DNA of 64,000 bases from Todiramphus chloris collaris (Eukaryota > Chordata > Aves > Coraciiformes > Alcedinidae): contig JANVCC010009742.1 of NCBI GenBank assembly GCA_025345505.1, forward strand, positions 1,195,220 to 1,259,219. Direction: 5' to 3'. Each line of letters begins with the position of its first letter. Within the stretch, counting starts at the first letter, position 1. Below, one piece after another: positions 8,531-15,784 of the stretch. Made by a program: the position numbers and the translations under genes. Below the pieces are notes generated by a model. That model was given only the letters and a program-made list of their open reading frames with translations, was not told the DNA's origin and did no database searches.

Positions 8531-9085
8531 TCACTGTTCGGGCTGCAAGGCTCTATATACCGAGGCTTTCGACATACCAGTCTGTACCATGATGTCCTTG
8601 ATCAAAACGCCTTGACCTCTCAGCGCCTTAATCTGCCCTATGGTGTCATCGGTCATCTTTGGGTAACGGCCCAACTGCTTTCCGTCCTTCCGGGCCTTGG
8701 CGATCCCGTCCGCTTGTCTCTCCTTACGGATGTTGTTCTCGAACTCCGCAACGCTGGCCAATATCTGCAAGGTAAGCTTACCGGTGGGCGTGGTCGTGTC
8801 GATGCTCTGATCCAGAACTTTAAATTCCACGCCTTTCGCGGCCAGTTCATCAATGATGTTGAGCAAGTCGCGTGTCGATCTGGCCAGACGGTCAATCTTC
8901 GTGACAACGAAAGTATCACCTTCGCGGCAATATTCGATAGCCTTAGCTAGCTCTGGTCTATCACGGTCAACTCCCGAGACCTTCTCTTGGAACACCTTGC
9001 TCGGGTTCAGTGCCTCTAGCTTCTCAAGCTGCACGTCCAGCGATTGTCCCGTAGACGATACACGGGCATAGGCTACCAAAGTCAT
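8531..9085 (-). CDS. Serine recombinase (resolvase/invertase family)
   Basis: 184 residues from the ATG at 9085 (GGAGA 8 bases upstream), the standard size for small serine recombinases; the frame extends further upstream without a better start. The N-terminus has the catalytic serine in YARVSSTGQS. The mid-region shows KIDRLARSTRDLL and the long E-helix LQILASVAEFENNIRKER. The C-terminus is a DNA-binding helix-turn-helix (IKDIMVQTGMSKASVYRAL). It would catalyse site-specific resolution or inversion by double-strand exchange. The DNA just upstream carries repeated TGAGAC motifs, where resolvases usually have their res site. Confidence 0.9.
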   Translation of the reverse strand: MTLVAYARVSSTGQSLDVQLEKLEALNPSKVFQEKVSGVDRDRPELAKAIEYCREGDTFVVTKIDRLARSTRDLLNIIDELAAKGVEFKVLDQSIDTTTPTGKLTLQILASVAEFENNIRKERQADGIAKARKDGKQLGRYPKMTDDTIGQIKALRGQGVLIKDIMVQTGMSKASVYRALQPEQ

Positions 9086-9128
9086 CTCGCATGTCTCCAA
9101 GGTCTTAGTATTTGTGAGAACACACTTA

Positions 9129-9241
9129 TGAGACATAGATGAGACACAGTCAATAATGGCTCTCAACAAAAAGTCTCAGAGGTATACATTTCGAGACATA
9201 AAGCAGGTTCCTGCGATATCATCGCCCCTTTTCTGGTCTCA
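9129..9241. promoter_or_regulatory. Candidate resolvase (res) site / resolvase promoter
   Basis: Within 113 bp immediately upstream of the resolvase gene there are five TGAGAC-type motifs or close variants in both orientations: TGAGACATA (9129-9137), TGAGACACA (9140-9148), GTCTCA (9173-9178), CGAGACATA (9192-9200) and GGTCTCA (9235-9241). A further GTCTCC lies inside the start region of the gene. Repeated short half-sites in mixed orientation next to a resolvase gene are the form of a res site that also autoregulates the gene. Confidence 0.45.
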
Positions 9242-9361
9242 AGACTTATGAGAAGATCAAGTATAAAGTAACGTGAACGTGAACCACCCACTGTACGCGG
9301 GTCCATGCGCAATAACGTCGAGAACATAGTGAAATAAATTTCAATTATCGCGAGGCAAAAA

Positions 9362-9703
9362 ATGAATATATTCAGAATTATAACATTCACCTCGCTTGCA
9401 TTAATATTGAGTTCTTGTGCTTCTCAAACCACACCGGAGACTAAAGCTAGACAAGACTTAACCCTTAAAGCTTGGTTGGACTGCATAAGCAAGGCCGTAA
9501 AAACCTATGATGACGGGACGACAAATCCGCTTGTAGTAGCAACGGTTATTCAACCATCGTGCTCTCAAGAGAAACGCGCCTCAATGAGTACCGTTGAGCC
9601 TGCCCTCACGTATGAGCAGCATTTGCGATTTGAACAGCGTATGGAGCAGACATACATTCGAAGCACGGCAGAAATCGTGCTTGCTAACCGAAAGAAAACG
9701 TAA
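9362..9703 (+). CDS. Small lipoprotein, unknown
   Basis: 113 residues with a lipoprotein signal peptide: Asn and Arg near the N-terminus, a hydrophobic core and lipobox LSSC at about residues 16-19. A GAGG ribosome-binding site precedes the ATG. The mature part is polar with two further Cys. No family is recognised. It is the only plus-strand gene in this half of the element and is convergent with the BRO genes, so it probably has its own promoter. Prophage lipoproteins often act in superinfection exclusion or lysogenic conversion, but the sequence does not show which applies here. Confidence 0.7.
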   Translation: MNIFRIITFTSLALILSSCASQTTPETKARQDLTLKAWLDCISKAVKTYDDGTTNPLVVATVIQPSCSQEKRASMSTVEPALTYEQHLRFEQRMEQTYIRSTAEIVLANRKKT

Positions 9704-9749
9704 ATCGACAAGGCGTTCCACAAGATATCCTCGTGCCACCCCATCCGTA

Positions 9750-10172
9750 TTAACAGGGTGTGGAAGCGTCGGTTTCATCAAGGAACACCAACGCGCTAGC
9801 AAATTCAAACATTTCGCCAGTGGCAACCTTCTCCTCACCTAGGATGTAACCGCCGTCCTTACGGATGGCCGGGAGGACTACGCGGGTGACCCAATCTTGG
9901 AAGGGCGCAGCGTTCGGCTTTCTTGATCGCAAGATTAGCTTGTAGAGGCCGCTTTCTGAAACTGTGTTTAGCCGCTGGTTTCCACCAAGGGTCTCAGTTG
10001 AACTTAGTCCCTTCTCATCCGAACTTAGGGGCTGTATCGCCACCGTGGTATTTGTCATACCGAGAACCTTACAAACGTCAGCCGCGACGAACCAAGGAAC
10101 ACCCTTGATATCGACTACACGGATTTGAGAGGTATTGAATTTGAAGATGCTGACAGGGCTACGCGTTGTCAT
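9750..10172 (-). CDS. BRO-N domain antirepressor-like protein, C-terminally shortened
   Basis: 140 residues. Residues about 8-105 match the BRO-N domain of phage antirepressors: FKFNTSQIRVVDIKG, then PWFVAADVCKVLGM, ESGLYKLILRSRKPNA, then FQDWVTRVVLPAIRKDGGYI. After this core the protein ends in about 30 residues instead of the usual second domain (ANT or KilAC type), so it is probably truncated. Its ATG overlaps the stop of the preceding BRO-like gene by 4 bp. BRO proteins bind DNA and relieve repression in many phages. Confidence 0.85.
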   Translation of the reverse strand: MTTRSPVSIFKFNTSQIRVVDIKGVPWFVAADVCKVLGMTNTTVAIQPLSSDEKGLSSTETLGGNQRLNTVSESGLYKLILRSRKPNAAPFQDWVTRVVLPAIRKDGGYILGEEKVATGEMFEFASALVFLDETDASTPC

Positions 10173-10723
10173 GCTAATTTACCCTTGCGGTTGATATCGT
10201 TGTTGCGGAACCATTGCAGCGAGGCCTCGACAGCATGGCGGTTCAAGTGTCCGGCGAGCGTCGTACAGGCGGGCTTACCGGTGAGGTCGTAGAGAACGGT
10301 TGTCCTGCGATCCCCGTTGTGGTTGTGACCGTGGCGTATGGTCAGCAAATGCGTGACTGAAGTGGTCAAGAGAATGGCCTTGCCGGGGTTCGTACCTAGT
10401 ATGACAGTCCACACACGGCTCGCTAACCCTAAATCTGATTTAGCCGTCTCTGACCCTGAATTTGAGTTAGGGTTTCCGCCAAGGGTGTTAGTTTCAGTAA
10501 TACCCTTTTCATCCGTGCGAAGCTGTTTGATCTGGTAGGTGCCACGAACTGTCTCAAAAGAACTGAGGCATTTCTCGTCATGACCTAAAGGCCTCAGCGC
10601 CATTGTTGGGTTGGCCATGCCGAGGACCTTACAAACATAAGTAGCTACGAACCAAGGTTCACCCTTGATATCCACTGCGCGGATTTGAGATGTGTTGAAT
10701 TTGAAGATGTTGGCGGCGCTCAT
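10169..10723 (-). CDS. BRO-like protein with partial N domain and unrelated tail
   Basis: 184 residues. The first 48 are closely similar to the N-terminus of the adjacent BRO gene (FKFNTSQIR, DIKG, PWFVA, VCKVLGM), so the two arose by tandem duplication. After about residue 60 the BRO fold is interrupted: a short DEKG-TLGG segment is repeated and then gives way to sequence with no recognisable domain. The YKLILRSRK core of BRO-N is missing. This looks like a chimaera left by recombination. It overlaps the next gene by 4 bp. It may be non-functional as an antirepressor. Confidence 0.65.
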   Translation of the reverse strand: MSAANIFKFNTSQIRAVDIKGEPWFVATYVCKVLGMANPTMALRPLGHDEKCLSSFETVRGTYQIKQLRTDEKGITETNTLGGNPNSNSGSETAKSDLGLASRVWTVILGTNPGKAILLTTSVTHLLTIRHGHNHNGDRRTTVLYDLTGKPACTTLAGHLNRHAVEASLQWFRNNDINRKGKLA

Positions 10724-10873
10724 GCGGCCACCCCAGCGCCGGACCCCTCGTCAGCTTTGGCCCGTACGGCGCGGTCGAAAGCGGCGCGCTACTCCGGCAA
10801 GGGCGGTCTATTGTTTACTGCAAGGAGTGGCGGGTGGCACGGGGGTAAATCCCAGCAGTCTTTTCTCATGATG

Positions 10874-10908
10874 CCACCTAAGATTTCTACAGCAAAACAT
10901 TCGGCAAC
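10874..10908. repeat. 35-bp direct repeat, left copy flanking DUF4145 gene
   Basis: Matches 11885-11919 at 33 of 35 positions (core GATTTCTACAGCAAAACATT). The two copies bracket the DUF4145 gene with 1011 bp between corresponding bases. The surrounding gap 10724-10952 holds no gene that I can support. Confidence 0.75.
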
Positions 10909-10952
10909 CCGCATGAGCTATTTTGGTCCTGCTACGCCTTCTTTGTGCACCA

Positions 10953-11663
10953 CTAGCTGACATTAGTCTGTCTACGCTGCTCACGTCTCTCCTGTGCAAG
11001 TCTCAACCGCGCCGGAACAGTGTAGAGTGTCTGAAGCACTTCAACGGTGAAATCAGCGATGTCGTCAACTACTGCTTGCGTTAGATTGACGTCATGGACA
11101 CCGTCGTTACCGTCCTGCTGAATACAATGGGATAATTCCTCAAGAGATTTCGCCATCCTTCCGTTTTCAAACAGCCACTTTAACCTTAGACCTAGGGACC
11201 GCCGAATGTTCCTATTAGGCTCTTCACCTTCTGGTGGCATTAGCGGTTTCGTGGCTAAATCTAGACAGGCCCGATACATCGCGCTGGAAGCGTTCCAACA
11301 TTGCACGCTTTGACACGTGGCGGCCTCTTGAAAAGCAATGATGATATCAGCAGGGAGATGCTCGGGTGGCTGTTGTTGCGCTAAATCTGATAAATTAACG
11401 TAACCTTCGTAATCAACAATATCGTTGATGTACCCGCCAAATGCCGTAAGACAATTGAGTTCGTTAGCAAAAAAATGCTCGTAGGCATATGATGTTTGCA
11501 CCACAAGATGGATCATGGCTTTATGGCAGTGCCCACAAACACTGAATACTTCAAACGAACGTTGCCAATTGCTTTGATATTTACCTAGATAATTCTGTCC
11601 CCGCACCTCGAAAGTAGAATTGACGGTATCGCATCGCGGACAGGTCGCTCTAATGAATGCCAA
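10953..11663 (-). CDS. DUF4145-domain protein with N-terminal zinc ribbon
   Basis: 236 residues from a TTG start with GGGGG five bases upstream. A four-Cys zinc ribbon (CPRC near residue 8, CGHC near 43) is followed by the DUF4145 helical domain: LPADIIIAFQEAATC, then the SSAMYRACLDLAT core, and a late NDGVHD signature (usual form gN.gaH). The biochemical role of DUF4145 is unknown. The domain is common in phage-defence contexts and as a fusion to restriction-type nucleases. Here it stands alone as element cargo and is bracketed by 35-bp direct repeats, suggesting it moves as a cassette. Confidence 0.75.
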   Translation of the reverse strand: MAFIRATCPRCDTVNSTFEVRGQNYLGKYQSNWQRSFEVFSVCGHCHKAMIHLVVQTSYAYEHFFANELNCLTAFGGYINDIVDYEGYVNLSDLAQQQPPEHLPADIIIAFQEAATCQSVQCWNASSAMYRACLDLATKPLMPPEGEEPNRNIRRSLGLRLKWLFENGRMAKSLEELSHCIQQDGNDGVHDVNLTQAVVDDIADFTVEVLQTLYTVPARLRLAQERREQRRQTNVS

Positions 11664-11884
11664 TCTATCCCCCCAAAACTTGTAAAAATAGCGCCACGAA
11701 ATAAAAGCAGTTTAGGGGCGATTACCCGAAAGTAAATGTAAAAGTCTTGTCCAAGAGCATCATTGTCATGACTTGGATACACCATGTGGATATCTACGAC
11801 GGACAGAGCGCGACCTATCATCCACGCCAAAGGAAACCGAGGGGTTACAGAGGATTTCTGGCGGCGGCTTTATCTATTATCAAA

Positions 11885-11919
11885 CCACCTGAGATTTCTA
11901 CAGCAAAACATTCGACAAC
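11885..11919. repeat. 35-bp direct repeat, right copy flanking DUF4145 gene
   Basis: Second copy of the 10874-10908 repeat, 2 mismatches. The gap 11664-11977 around it has no supported gene; a plus-strand frame through it (11747-11977) ends directly before the next ATG but shows no family or ribosome-binding site. Confidence 0.75.
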
Positions 11920-11977
11920 TAATGCCAGCATAATCAACGCTATGGACAGCCAAGGTAACCAAGTGATAGCGGGCTGA

Positions 11978-12154
11978 ATGGACACGATATTTGATATCAT
12001 CGAAATTGCCGCTGGTTGCCTAGGGTTGGCTATCGCTGCATGGTTTATCTATGTCATTTGGAAAGAACGGACTGACCTTGGCATATGGGTGGCCGTTGGT
12101 TTCACCGTGTTTGTAGTGGGTGCGGTATTGAAGAGCGCAGGGTTTATGGGCTGA
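11978..12154 (+). CDS. 58-residue two-helix membrane protein
   Basis: A short frame with two hydrophobic helices (about residues 9-27 and 35-51) joined by a charged WKERTDLG loop, with a Lys near the C-terminus. No family is recognised. The ribosome-binding site is weak (GCGGGCTGA directly before the ATG). It precedes the DUF2569 gene by about 50 bp on the same strand, so the two may form a small membrane-protein unit of the element. Confidence 0.45.
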   Translation: MDTIFDIIEIAAGCLGLAIAAWFIYVIWKERTDLGIWVAVGFTVFVVGAVLKSAGFMG

Positions 12155-12206
12155 GACAAACCGCCTTGCAAATTCACGCAAAGCCGCGACATGATACCCC
12201 GACCAT

Positions 12207-12743
12207 TTGGAAGCGTTGAACAGGGGCAATGCCGAATTGACAGACGAAATAGTGTTGACCCAATCTTCTCCGGCCCTCCCGCGCCTCAAGATTGGAGGGT
12301 GGTTGGTTCCGGTAATCGCTATCTTTTCTTATGCTGTCGTCAAATCGGGGTTTGATTTGATTAGTTGGGGCACTCTTGTTCTTAGGTCGGAAATCGGGCC
12401 TCAACGATTTGGTGTTGGATATGCTCTTATCGTTCAACAAATAATCGTGGGCGTTTTCATTAATTTGATTTGGCTGATTGTGGGGTCTTGGAGCCTGAAA
12501 TTGCTCTTTGATAATGACCGCAGGGCACCGAAACTACTCGTCGGTCTTATGGTCTTGGCACTAATCTCAAGGGCATCGGATGTCTACAATGCCTTTGAAT
12601 TGGCCTCGCTTTCGTCCGATTATGCCACCAAACGTCATGTTATCTATCCGGTCTTAGTCAAGGCTATTTTCAACACGACAATATGTATCATCGGCATTTG
12701 CTACGTTCTCATTTCTAAACGCGTAAAGAACACGTTTCGATAG
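12207..12743 (+). CDS. DUF2569-like membrane protein
   Basis: 178 residues if the TTG at 12207 is used; another TTG at 12216 is possible, and an in-frame stop at 12192 rules out anything longer. It has four hydrophobic segments, the first starting with LKIGGWLVPV, the hallmark opening of DUF2569 proteins. Others lie near residues 70-95, 110-125 and 150-170. The function of the family is not known. Together with the 58-residue gene upstream it is the only plus-strand cargo near the integrase. A membrane-acting cargo function such as exclusion is possible but unproven. Confidence 0.65.
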   Translation: MEALNRGNAELTDEIVLTQSSPALPRLKIGGWLVPVIAIFSYAVVKSGFDLISWGTLVLRSEIGPQRFGVGYALIVQQIIVGVFINLIWLIVGSWSLKLLFDNDRRAPKLLVGLMVLALISRASDVYNAFELASLSSDYATKRHVIYPVLVKAIFNTTICIIGICYVLISKRVKNTFR

Positions 12744-12817
12744 GGCGAAGGTTAGAGACGAAACACAACCGTTTCGAAGATTGCCGGACCGCATTGAGGA
12801 AGATTTTCCTTGCTCTG

Positions 12818-14164
12818 CTACTGAGTAACGCCCACGGTCAACCGCATGGCCGCTGTTGTGACCTCCAATCGAGCCGCGTCGGAACCGTACCGATTACCCT
12901 CGCCGTTTATAGCGTGACCTAGGATCAACTTTCGATCATGTTCGCTGACACCGGCCTTGATCATTCGATCCTGCATGTTGTGCCGCAGGGAATGGACGGT
13001 AACGCGCTTATCGCTGACAATCTTCCGAACGGATTTCATCAAGGCGGCTGAGGCAGCGTCCCCACCACGGTCCCGCCCATATCGCTTGAACAATGGCCCA
13101 TCGACTTTACCGCTCAAGGCTTCCGTTGCCGCGGCCAGTGCGTCCCCTGCCAAAGGAACTTTCCTGACGCTTGCGTTATTCTTGAGCCGCCTCAGAGCGT
13201 TGAAACGTATGTCAATGTGGGGCGTCGCCGTGCCGTCCACGACAACATCTTGCACCTCAAGGCCCGCTATCTCCGAAAGCCTCGCGCCGGTTCCTTCTAG
13301 CAAGCGCCATATAATTCCAAGGTCAGCACCAGCATGTTCTATAACCCGCGCTCTGGTCTGCTCAAGCTGCTTTGGTGAGAAAGGGTTCCTCTCATCGCGG
13401 TCGCTCTTGCCTGTCGTCTTGAGGCCTTTAATTTCAATCTTTATGAATGGATTGAAAGCGACATTCCCCAATTCAAACTCGGTAATGCCGTAGTTGATGA
13501 TTGCCCGAATATCATTGGCGTAACGGTGAACCGTGGCGGGACTAATGCCCAAACTAAGCATATGCGCTATGACCTCACGGGCGTGTGATCTGGTCAGTTT
13601 GTCCAGTGGCAAATCTTTACCCAATGCCGTCTGCATATAATCGGCAACCCTGCCCACCCGTTGAAGCTTTATCTTCTCGTTGTCCTCCCCCTCAACCTTT
13701 GCCTTGATGTAAAGACGTTTTGCATCTTCGAAGGTCGCCATCGGTGGGCGAACGTTCCCGCTGCCGTTCAACATACCAACGGCCAAGCTGTCGATCTTGT
13801 CAGCGACTTGGAAGTTTTCAGCAACTATGTCAGCCTCAATAAGCTCACCCGGTTCCCTATAGAGAGGTTCCGTGGGGTCAATGCCTAGCTTTTGGAGACG
13901 GGTAAGCGCTTCGCTAAAGTCTTCTCTCGCTGTGCTGATGGCCTCAGCGGTTGCTGTCTTCGGCTTTCTCGCATCGGCAATTTGCCGCTCTACCCATGAA
14001 TTATACGTCGGCCATGCCTTGATTGCCGCTGTCTCAGTAAGGCCAAGCACCTTCTTAAATTCATACTTGCCGACAATATCCCGCAATTCCTTAGGCACTT
14101 GCCGCCTATATTCGAAGCTACCTGTCTTCGTTCGGGTCATGTATTTCAAGATAATCGTCTTCAT
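12818..14164 (-). CDS. int: Tyrosine integrase of the tRNA-Leu element
   Basis: 448 residues, ATG with AAGGA six bases upstream. The N-terminus has the short basic domain seen in many alphaproteobacterial phage integrases (RRQVPKELRDIVGK), followed by a SAM-like core-binding domain (about 150-260). The catalytic domain carries Arg in GTGARLSEIAGL, HSLRHNM (His-x-x-Arg), LGH and the nucleophile Tyr in NRYGS. All catalytic residues are present, so the enzyme may be active. It ends 89 bp from the attachment repeat in tRNA-Leu. Paired AGTACC motifs between the gene and the tRNA are likely binding sites. Confidence 0.95.
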   Translation of the reverse strand: MKTIILKYMTRTKTGSFEYRRQVPKELRDIVGKYEFKKVLGLTETAAIKAWPTYNSWVERQIADARKPKTATAEAISTAREDFSEALTRLQKLGIDPTEPLYREPGELIEADIVAENFQVADKIDSLAVGMLNGSGNVRPPMATFEDAKRLYIKAKVEGEDNEKIKLQRVGRVADYMQTALGKDLPLDKLTRSHAREVIAHMLSLGISPATVHRYANDIRAIINYGITEFELGNVAFNPFIKIEIKGLKTTGKSDRDERNPFSPKQLEQTRARVIEHAGADLGIIWRLLEGTGARLSEIAGLEVQDVVVDGTATPHIDIRFNALRRLKNNASVRKVPLAGDALAAATEALSGKVDGPLFKRYGRDRGGDAASAALMKSVRKIVSDKRVTVHSLRHNMQDRMIKAGVSEHDRKLILGHAINGEGNRYGSDAARLEVTTAAMRLTVGVTQ

Positions 14165-14252
14165 TTCTGGTCCTTGGTCAGTACCCCGGACAGTACCAAA
14201 AGGACGAATTGTCTAATGAAATCAATTGCTGATTGGCTGTTTAAGCCTTTGT

Positions 14253-14268
14253 TGGTGCCCCCTGCCGG
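14253..14268. repeat. attR: 16-bp direct repeat inside tRNA-Leu 3' end
   Basis: Identical to 1614-1629. It covers the encoded CCA, the discriminator base and the 3' acceptor and adjacent T-arm bases of tRNA-Leu. Confidence 0.85.
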
Positions 14269-14337
14269 AATCGAACCAGCACTCCTCTCGGAACCTGATT
14301 TTGAGTCAGGCGCGTCTACCAATTCCGCCAAGGGGGC
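14253..14337 (-). tRNA. tRNA-Leu (anticodon CAA)
   Basis: Read on the minus strand, GCCCCCT at the 5' end pairs with the 3' acceptor strand before A-CCA. The anticodon stem CCTGA/TCAGG encloses CT-CAA-AA, giving anticodon CAA. A long variable arm and GGTTCGATTCC T-loop are present. The CCA is encoded. Its 3' end is the integration site of the adjacent element and remains intact. Confidence 0.95.
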
Positions 14338-14618
14338 CGCAATGTGCACCGGCCGCGGGCGAACCACAGCCGTCAAAGCCAAATACAGGCAGACCCCACG
14401 CCGGTCAACACCATTCCAACGTTTTCTGCCGGGATAACATGTCTGTGTGTTGCGAAGGCGGACACCGCCCGCTACAGCCGATTTGCAGCCCGGAAAGCAC
14501 GGCCGCAGCATGCCAGATCGTCAACCGCACACAATTTCCATAGAAACGATTCCGTTTTTCCCGGGCATGGGGTAAGGATCGCCAGCTTTATCGAACCGAC
14601 ACCCACAGGAATCACGCC

Positions 14619-15209
14619 ATGCTGCGCAGACTTTATGATTGGACAATGTCACTGGCCGCGCGCAAATCGGCTGAGGTCTGGCTGGCGTTCATTGCCTTTG
14701 TCGAAAGCTCGGTCTTCGTCGTTCCTGCCGACGTGCTCTACCTGCCCATGGCGCTGGCACGGCCTGAACGCGCCTACCGCTACGCGCTTGTTGCCACGAT
14801 CTTCTCGGTGCTGGGCGGTATCGCCGGATGGTTTCTCGGCCATTACGCCTATGAAGCCTTGGCCAAGCCCGTGCTCGAATTCTACGGCAAGCTCGACGCC
14901 TTCGAGCAGATGCGCGGCTCGACCAGCGCCGACATGATCCTCCTGCTGCTGATCACATCCGGCCTTGCCCATTTGCCGCCGATGAAGATCGTAACGATCC
15001 TGTCCGGCGCGGCCAACGTCAACATCTGGCTGTTCATCGTTTCCGCAGTGATCACACGCGGCGCCCGCTTCTTCTTTCTCGCCTGGCTTTTGCGCCGTTA
15101 CGGCGAACCGATCCGCCATTTCATCGAAAAGCGCCTGGGCCTGATCGCGGCGGCGGCGGCGGCCGTGCTGATCCTGCTTTACGCCATACTGCACTATTAC
15201 AGCTCCTGA
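14619..15209 (+). CDS. YqaA/DedA-family inner-membrane protein
   Basis: 196 residues with about five hydrophobic segments. FVESSVFVVPADVLYLPMAL near residues 27-46 is the F-E-x-S-x-x-P-x-D re-entrant signature of the VTT/SNARE-associated (DedA) superfamily, in the short YqaA-type form. Such proteins are thought to act in lipid carrier or phospholipid handling in the membrane. It is followed 34 bp later by dsbB on the same strand. Confidence 0.85.
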   Translation: MLRRLYDWTMSLAARKSAEVWLAFIAFVESSVFVVPADVLYLPMALARPERAYRYALVATIFSVLGGIAGWFLGHYAYEALAKPVLEFYGKLDAFEQMRGSTSADMILLLLITSGLAHLPPMKIVTILSGAANVNIWLFIVSAVITRGARFFFLAWLLRRYGEPIRHFIEKRLGLIAAAAAAVLILLYAILHYYSS

Positions 15210-15243
15210 ACGATCCAACCTGAATGAGGATGTCAGACCCATC

Positions 15244-15750
15244 ATGACGACGACCCGCTCTTCGCCGCATCTCAAGACAGCGGTTTTCCTGCTCCTTGCC
15301 ATGATCGTCACCGTGGGCTCGGCGCTTGGCTTCCAGTATATCGGCGGCTATCTCCCCTGCAAATTGTGCCTTGAGCAGCGCTTTCCCTACTATGCGGGCA
15401 TTCCGCTGATGGCACTCGCCGTGCTTGCGGCGGCCTTTCGCTGGCCTGCGGCTCTCACGCGCATGCTTCTGGCGCTCGGCGGCATCCTGATGCTGATCGG
15501 GCTCGGCCTTGCGGTGTTCCACTCCGGTGTCGAATGGAAGTTCTGGCCGGGACCGACCGATTGCACGGCGGTCAGCATGTCGATCACCACCAATGCTGGA
15601 AACCTCCTGAATGACATGAATGCGATCCATCCGCCCGCATGCGATACGGCGGCCCTGCGTGTGCTTGGCCTGTCCTTTGCCGGCTGGAATGCGATTGCCA
15701 GCCTGATCCTCGCGCTCATCGCCTTTCGCGGCGCAAAAAAGGCGGCCTGA
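15244..15750 (+). CDS. dsbB: Disulfide bond formation protein B
   Basis: 168 residues, four membrane helices. It reoxidises DsbA and passes electrons to quinone. The first periplasmic loop has Cys39-Lys-Leu-Cys42 (CxxC) and the second loop has Cys107 and Cys133, the two redox pairs the family needs. It probably forms an operon with the upstream YqaA gene. The stop codon lies inside a terminator hairpin. Confidence 0.93.
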   Translation: MTTTRSSPHLKTAVFLLLAMIVTVGSALGFQYIGGYLPCKLCLEQRFPYYAGIPLMALAVLAAAFRWPAALTRMLLALGGILMLIGLGLAVFHSGVEWKFWPGPTDCTAVSMSITTNAGNLLNDMNAIHPPACDTAALRVLGLSFAGWNAIASLILALIAFRGAKKAA

Positions 15751-15760
15751 CGCCGCCTTT
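15738..15760. terminator. dsbB: Terminator overlapping dsbB stop
   Basis: AAAGGCGGC-CTGAC-GCCGCCTTT: a symmetric 9-bp stem, A-rich on the left and T-rich on the right. It can end both dsbB and the convergent HNH gene. Confidence 0.65.
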
Positions 15761-15784
15761 GCCGGATACAATGGAACTGGGGTC

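Larger units (their letters stand above)
1614..14268. mobile_element. Integrative phage-derived element in tRNA-Leu(CAA)
   Basis: About 12.65 kb bounded by the identical 16-bp sequence TGGTGCCCCCTGCCGG at 1614-1629 and 14253-14268. The right copy is the 3' end of an intact tRNA-Leu including its encoded CCA. A tyrosine integrase lies next to the tRNA, pointing away from it. This is the standard architecture of elements that integrate into a tRNA 3' end and restore it. Cargo runs from RNase HI to the integrase. Only one virion gene is present and no capsid, portal, terminase or tail genes are seen, so it cannot make particles alone. It is either a decayed prophage or a satellite. Confidence 0.85.

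Noticed and set aside
8522..8542. T7-promoter-like sequence TAATACTACTCACTGTTCGG
   Set aside because: It matches 13 of the first 14 bases of the T7 promoter core but overlaps the end of the resolvase gene in antisense, lacks the initiation region match, and no single-subunit RNA polymerase gene is present. Probably coincidence.
14226..14543. Plus-strand frame across tRNA-Leu
   Set aside because: Another tRNA shadow; composition and lack of a ribosome-binding site argue against a gene.
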